The translations under genes were made by a program, and so were the position numbers. 64,000 nt of DNA from Deinococcus sp. KSM4-11 (GTDB taxonomy: Bacteria > Deinococcota > Deinococci > Deinococcales > Deinococcaceae), in NCBI RefSeq assembly GCF_004801415.1, contig NZ_SSNX01000011.1, forward strand, positions 1-64,000. The letters run 5' to 3'. The notes under the pieces were generated by a model that saw only the letters and a list, made by a program, of their open reading frames with translations, did not search any database and was not told the origin of the DNA. Positions 61,984 to 64,000 of this stretch are shown in pieces (positions within the stretch are counted from its first letter, which is position 1; each line of letters begins with the position of its first letter).

Positions 61984-63237
61984 CTACAGTTCCAGCAGCA
62001 TCCGCGCCGGGTCTTCCAGCAGGTTCTTGATCATCACCAGGAACTGCACGGCTTCCTTGCCGTCGATGATGCGGTGATCGTACGACAGCGCCAGGTACAT
62101 CATCGGGGCGATCACGACCTGCCCGTTCTGGGCGATGGGCCGCTCGATGATGTTGTGCATGCCCAGGATCGCGCTCTGAGGGGCATTGATGATCGGGGTG
62201 CTCATCATGCTGCCGAACGTCCCACCGTTCGTGATGCTGAAGGTGCCGCCGCTCATGTCCTCCATGGTCAGCTTGCCACCCTTGGCCTTCACGGCGAAGT
62301 CCGCGATGCCCTTCTCGATTCCGGCGAGGCTCATCTGTTCGGTATCGCGCAGGATCGGCACGACCAGCCCGCGCTCGGACGCCACCGCGATGCCGATGTC
62401 GTAATACCCGTGGTAGATGATGTCCTTGCCGTCCACGCTGGCGTTCACCATCGGGAAGGCCTTGAGGGCCTCGGTCGCGGCGCGCACGAACAGGCTCATG
62501 AAGCCCAGTTTCACGCCGTGCTTGGCCACGAACGGATCCTGGTACTTCTTGCGCAGATCCATGGCCGGCTTCATGTTCACCTCGTTGAAGGTGGTCAGCA
62601 GCGCAGCCGTGTTCTGCACCTCCTTGAGGCGCTCGGCAATGCGGGCCCGGATGCGGGTCATGGGCACGCGCTGCTCGGTGCGCGGCCCCGCAGGCGCACT
62701 GGCCGCCACCTTCGCGGGTGCGGCGCTGGCCGGAGCGGCGCTGCTGGGCGCGGCGGCCGACTGCGGGCCCTGATCCGTCGCGCCGCCCTGGGCGGCCTGC
62801 ACGGCGTCTGCCTTGGTGATGTTGCCCTTGGGGCCGGTGGCCGGAATGCTTGCCGGGTCGAGGTTCGCCTCGGTCACGACCTTGCGCACGGCCGGAGACA
62901 GGTCATCGCGGCGGGTGGCCTCGTTCGCCTCCGGCGTGGAACCTGCCGCTGCCGGAGTCGCAGGCGTGGCGGCGGGCTCCGGGGCCGGAGCGGGTGCCGA
63001 ACCCGCTTCGCCCAGGGTGCCCAGCACTTCCTCGCTGAGCACCGTGTCGCCCTCGTTCTTCACCACGCTCTGCAGCACGCCGTCCTGCTGCGCCTGGATT
63101 TCCAGCACCACCTTGTCCGTCTCGATTTCCGCCAGCAGATCACCGCGCTTCACGGCCTCGCCAGGGTGCTTATGCCACGCGAGCAGGGTGCCCTCGCTGA
63201 CCGACTCGCTGAACACGGGAACTTTGATATCCGCCAT
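61984..63237 (-). CDS. odhB: 2-oxoglutarate dehydrogenase E2 (dihydrolipoyl succinyltransferase)
   Basis: A 417-residue acyltransferase of the TCA cycle. Lipoyl domain at 1-78 with the lipoyl Lys42 (IETDKVVLE); Ala/Pro linker; E3-binding domain near 110-150 ([14 protein letters not shown]); catalytic domain with [21 protein letters not shown] at the start fits E2o. TAGAAT ends 10 bases before the ATG (63237). Confidence 0.93.
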   Translation of the reverse strand: MADIKVPVFSESVSEGTLLAWHKHPGEAVKRGDLLAEIETDKVVLEIQAQQDGVLQSVVKNEGDTVLSEEVLGTLGEAGSAPAPAPEPAATPATPAAAGSTPEANEATRRDDLSPAVRKVVTEANLDPASIPATGPKGNITKADAVQAAQGGATDQGPQSAAAPSSAAPASAAPAKVAASAPAGPRTEQRVPMTRIRARIAERLKEVQNTAALLTTFNEVNMKPAMDLRKKYQDPFVAKHGVKLGFMSLFVRAATEALKAFPMVNASVDGKDIIYHGYYDIGIAVASERGLVVPILRDTEQMSLAGIEKGIADFAVKAKGGKLTMEDMSGGTFSITNGGTFGSMMSTPIINAPQSAILGMHNIIERPIAQNGQVVIAPMMYLALSYDHRIIDGKEAVQFLVMIKNLLEDPARMLLEL

Positions 63238-63247
63238 AACGCCCCGG

Positions 63248-63253
63248 ATTCTA
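63248..63253 (-). promoter_or_regulatory. Candidate E2 gene -10 box
   Basis: TAGAAT on the minus strand, 10 bases before the ATG. The transcript would have a leader of about 3 bases. No clear -35. Confidence 0.4.
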
Positions 63254-63324
63254 CCCCGCCCCCGACTGTGACTGACGCGGGAACGGCGGACGGGCTGAAC
63301 GAATGGCACGCAACTGGCATCCGT

Positions 63325-64000
63325 TCAGCCCAGGTCTGACCGCTCCGGCAGGTGCCCGTACCCGGCGGGCCGCGTGACCCGCAGGCTGGCCGCCCGAACC
63401 GCGAAGGCCACAGCGTCCGGCAGGCGCTTCCCTTCGGCCAAGGCCGCGGCCAGCGCGCCGTTGAAGGTGTCCCCGGCGGCCACGGTGGACACGGCCTGCA
63501 CCGGCGGCGTGGTGAAGGCCTGCTCGCCCGCCGCGTCCAGCAGCAGCGCGCCCTGCGCTCCGCGTTTGACAACGACGTACCGGACACCCAGGGCCAGCAA
63601 CGCCCGCGCTGCCGCGCTGGTGTCCAGCTCGCCGCTGAGGGTTCGGGCCTCGTGCTCGTTCGGCGTGAGGATGTCCACGGCCTCAAGCAGCTCGCGCGGC
63701 AGGTGCGGCGCGGCGGGCGCGGGATCGAGGATCACGGTCACGCCCGCCGCCCGCGCCCGCCGCGCCGCCTCGACCGTGACGGCCAGCGGCACCTCCAGTT
63801 GCAGCAGCAGCGCGGAGGCGCCGGGCAGCGCGGCGTCCAGGGCCGTCAACTCGGCATCTGCGAGTTCCTGGTTGGCGCCGCCGTGCAGGGTGATGGTGTT
63901 CTCACCGTCCGGCGCGATGTGGATGTAGGCCTGCCCGGTCACGGTGGCGGGCAGGCGGCGCACGCCGGAACTGGTCACTCCCCGATCCCGCAGCGCGCCG
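63325..64000 (-). CDS. rbsK: Ribokinase-family sugar kinase, cut by window edge
   Basis: At least 225 residues of a PfkB-family kinase; the N-terminus is outside the window. It has VTGQAYIHIAPDGENTIT, HGGANQ, ILTPNEHEA, VKRGAQGALL and the catalytic AAGDTFNGAL. It probably phosphorylates ribose. It is upstream of the E2 gene on the same strand. Confidence 0.9.
   Translation of the reverse strand, partial: GALRDRGVTSSGVRRLPATVTGQAYIHIAPDGENTITLHGGANQELADAELTALDAALPGASALLLQLEVPLAVTVEAARRARAAGVTVILDPAPAAPHLPRELLEAVDILTPNEHEARTLSGELDTSAAARALLALGVRYVVVKRGAQGALLLDAAGEQAFTTPPVQAVSTVAAGDTFNGALAAALAEGKRLPDAVAFAVRAASLRVTRPAGYGHLPERSDLG

Overview
The window is about 64 kb of a high-GC chromosome from a Deinococcus-type bacterium (Deinococcota). 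This is inferred from the protein sequences: a glutaminyl-tRNA synthetase with an appended Yqey-like tail, a str operon in which tuf is split from fusA by a small membrane protein gene, and many genes with a TANNNT -10 box 5-8 bases before the start codon, the leaderless-mRNA layout known in Deinococcus. I saw no phage, insertion sequence, rRNA gene or CRISPR array. The region reads as core chromosome with small accessory islands.

Layout. 0-4.6 kb: translation block on the minus strand (rpsL, rpsG, fusA, a small membrane protein, start of tuf). 4.6-15 kb: tRNA-Ser(CGA), a GGDEF protein, an SDR/methyltransferase group, the HflX GTPase, a membrane endonuclease/phosphatase-family protein, two zinc metalloproteases and D-Ala-D-Ala ligase. 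15-19 kb: a peptide ABC importer (binding protein and two permeases). 19-24 kb: YgfZ and a tetrapyrrole block (hemA, siroheme dehydrogenase, fused CobA-HemD). 24-29 kb: small enzymes, including a tandem Nudix pair whose second copy has an amber stop. 29-38 kb: a secreted pullulanase with three CBM41 repeats, a LolD/MacB-type ABC exporter, a DUF4127 protein and a DMT exporter. 38-46 kb: proB, rpmF, a flavin monooxygenase, an M29 aminopeptidase, a carbonic anhydrase, SRP RNA, tRNA-Leu(GAG) and rpsO. 46-50 kb: an S24-peptidase (LexA/CI-like) repressor facing a small holin-like membrane protein and a secreted HtrA-like protease, then a conserved unknown gene with a consensus promoter. 50-57 kb: glnS, a secreted beta-propeller, an M32 carboxypeptidase and sufU. 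57-61.4 kb: a LacI-type regulator in one operon with a fructose-type sugar ABC importer. 61.4-64 kb: an unknown six-repeat protein, the E2 subunit of 2-oxoglutarate dehydrogenase and a ribokinase that runs off the window.

Themes. Two importer operons carry strong hairpins between the binding-protein gene and the next gene, fitting excess binding protein over permease. The LacI gene has a consensus-matching operator just downstream of its own promoter. The most system-like locus is 46.4-48.9 kb, where two opposed promoters overlap one near-perfect palindrome between a self-cleaving-type repressor and a small membrane protein.

Odd points are a CTG start for ribosomal protein S12, a decayed copy of the tRNA-Ser 3' end that now carries the hflX promoter, and the six-repeat protein.
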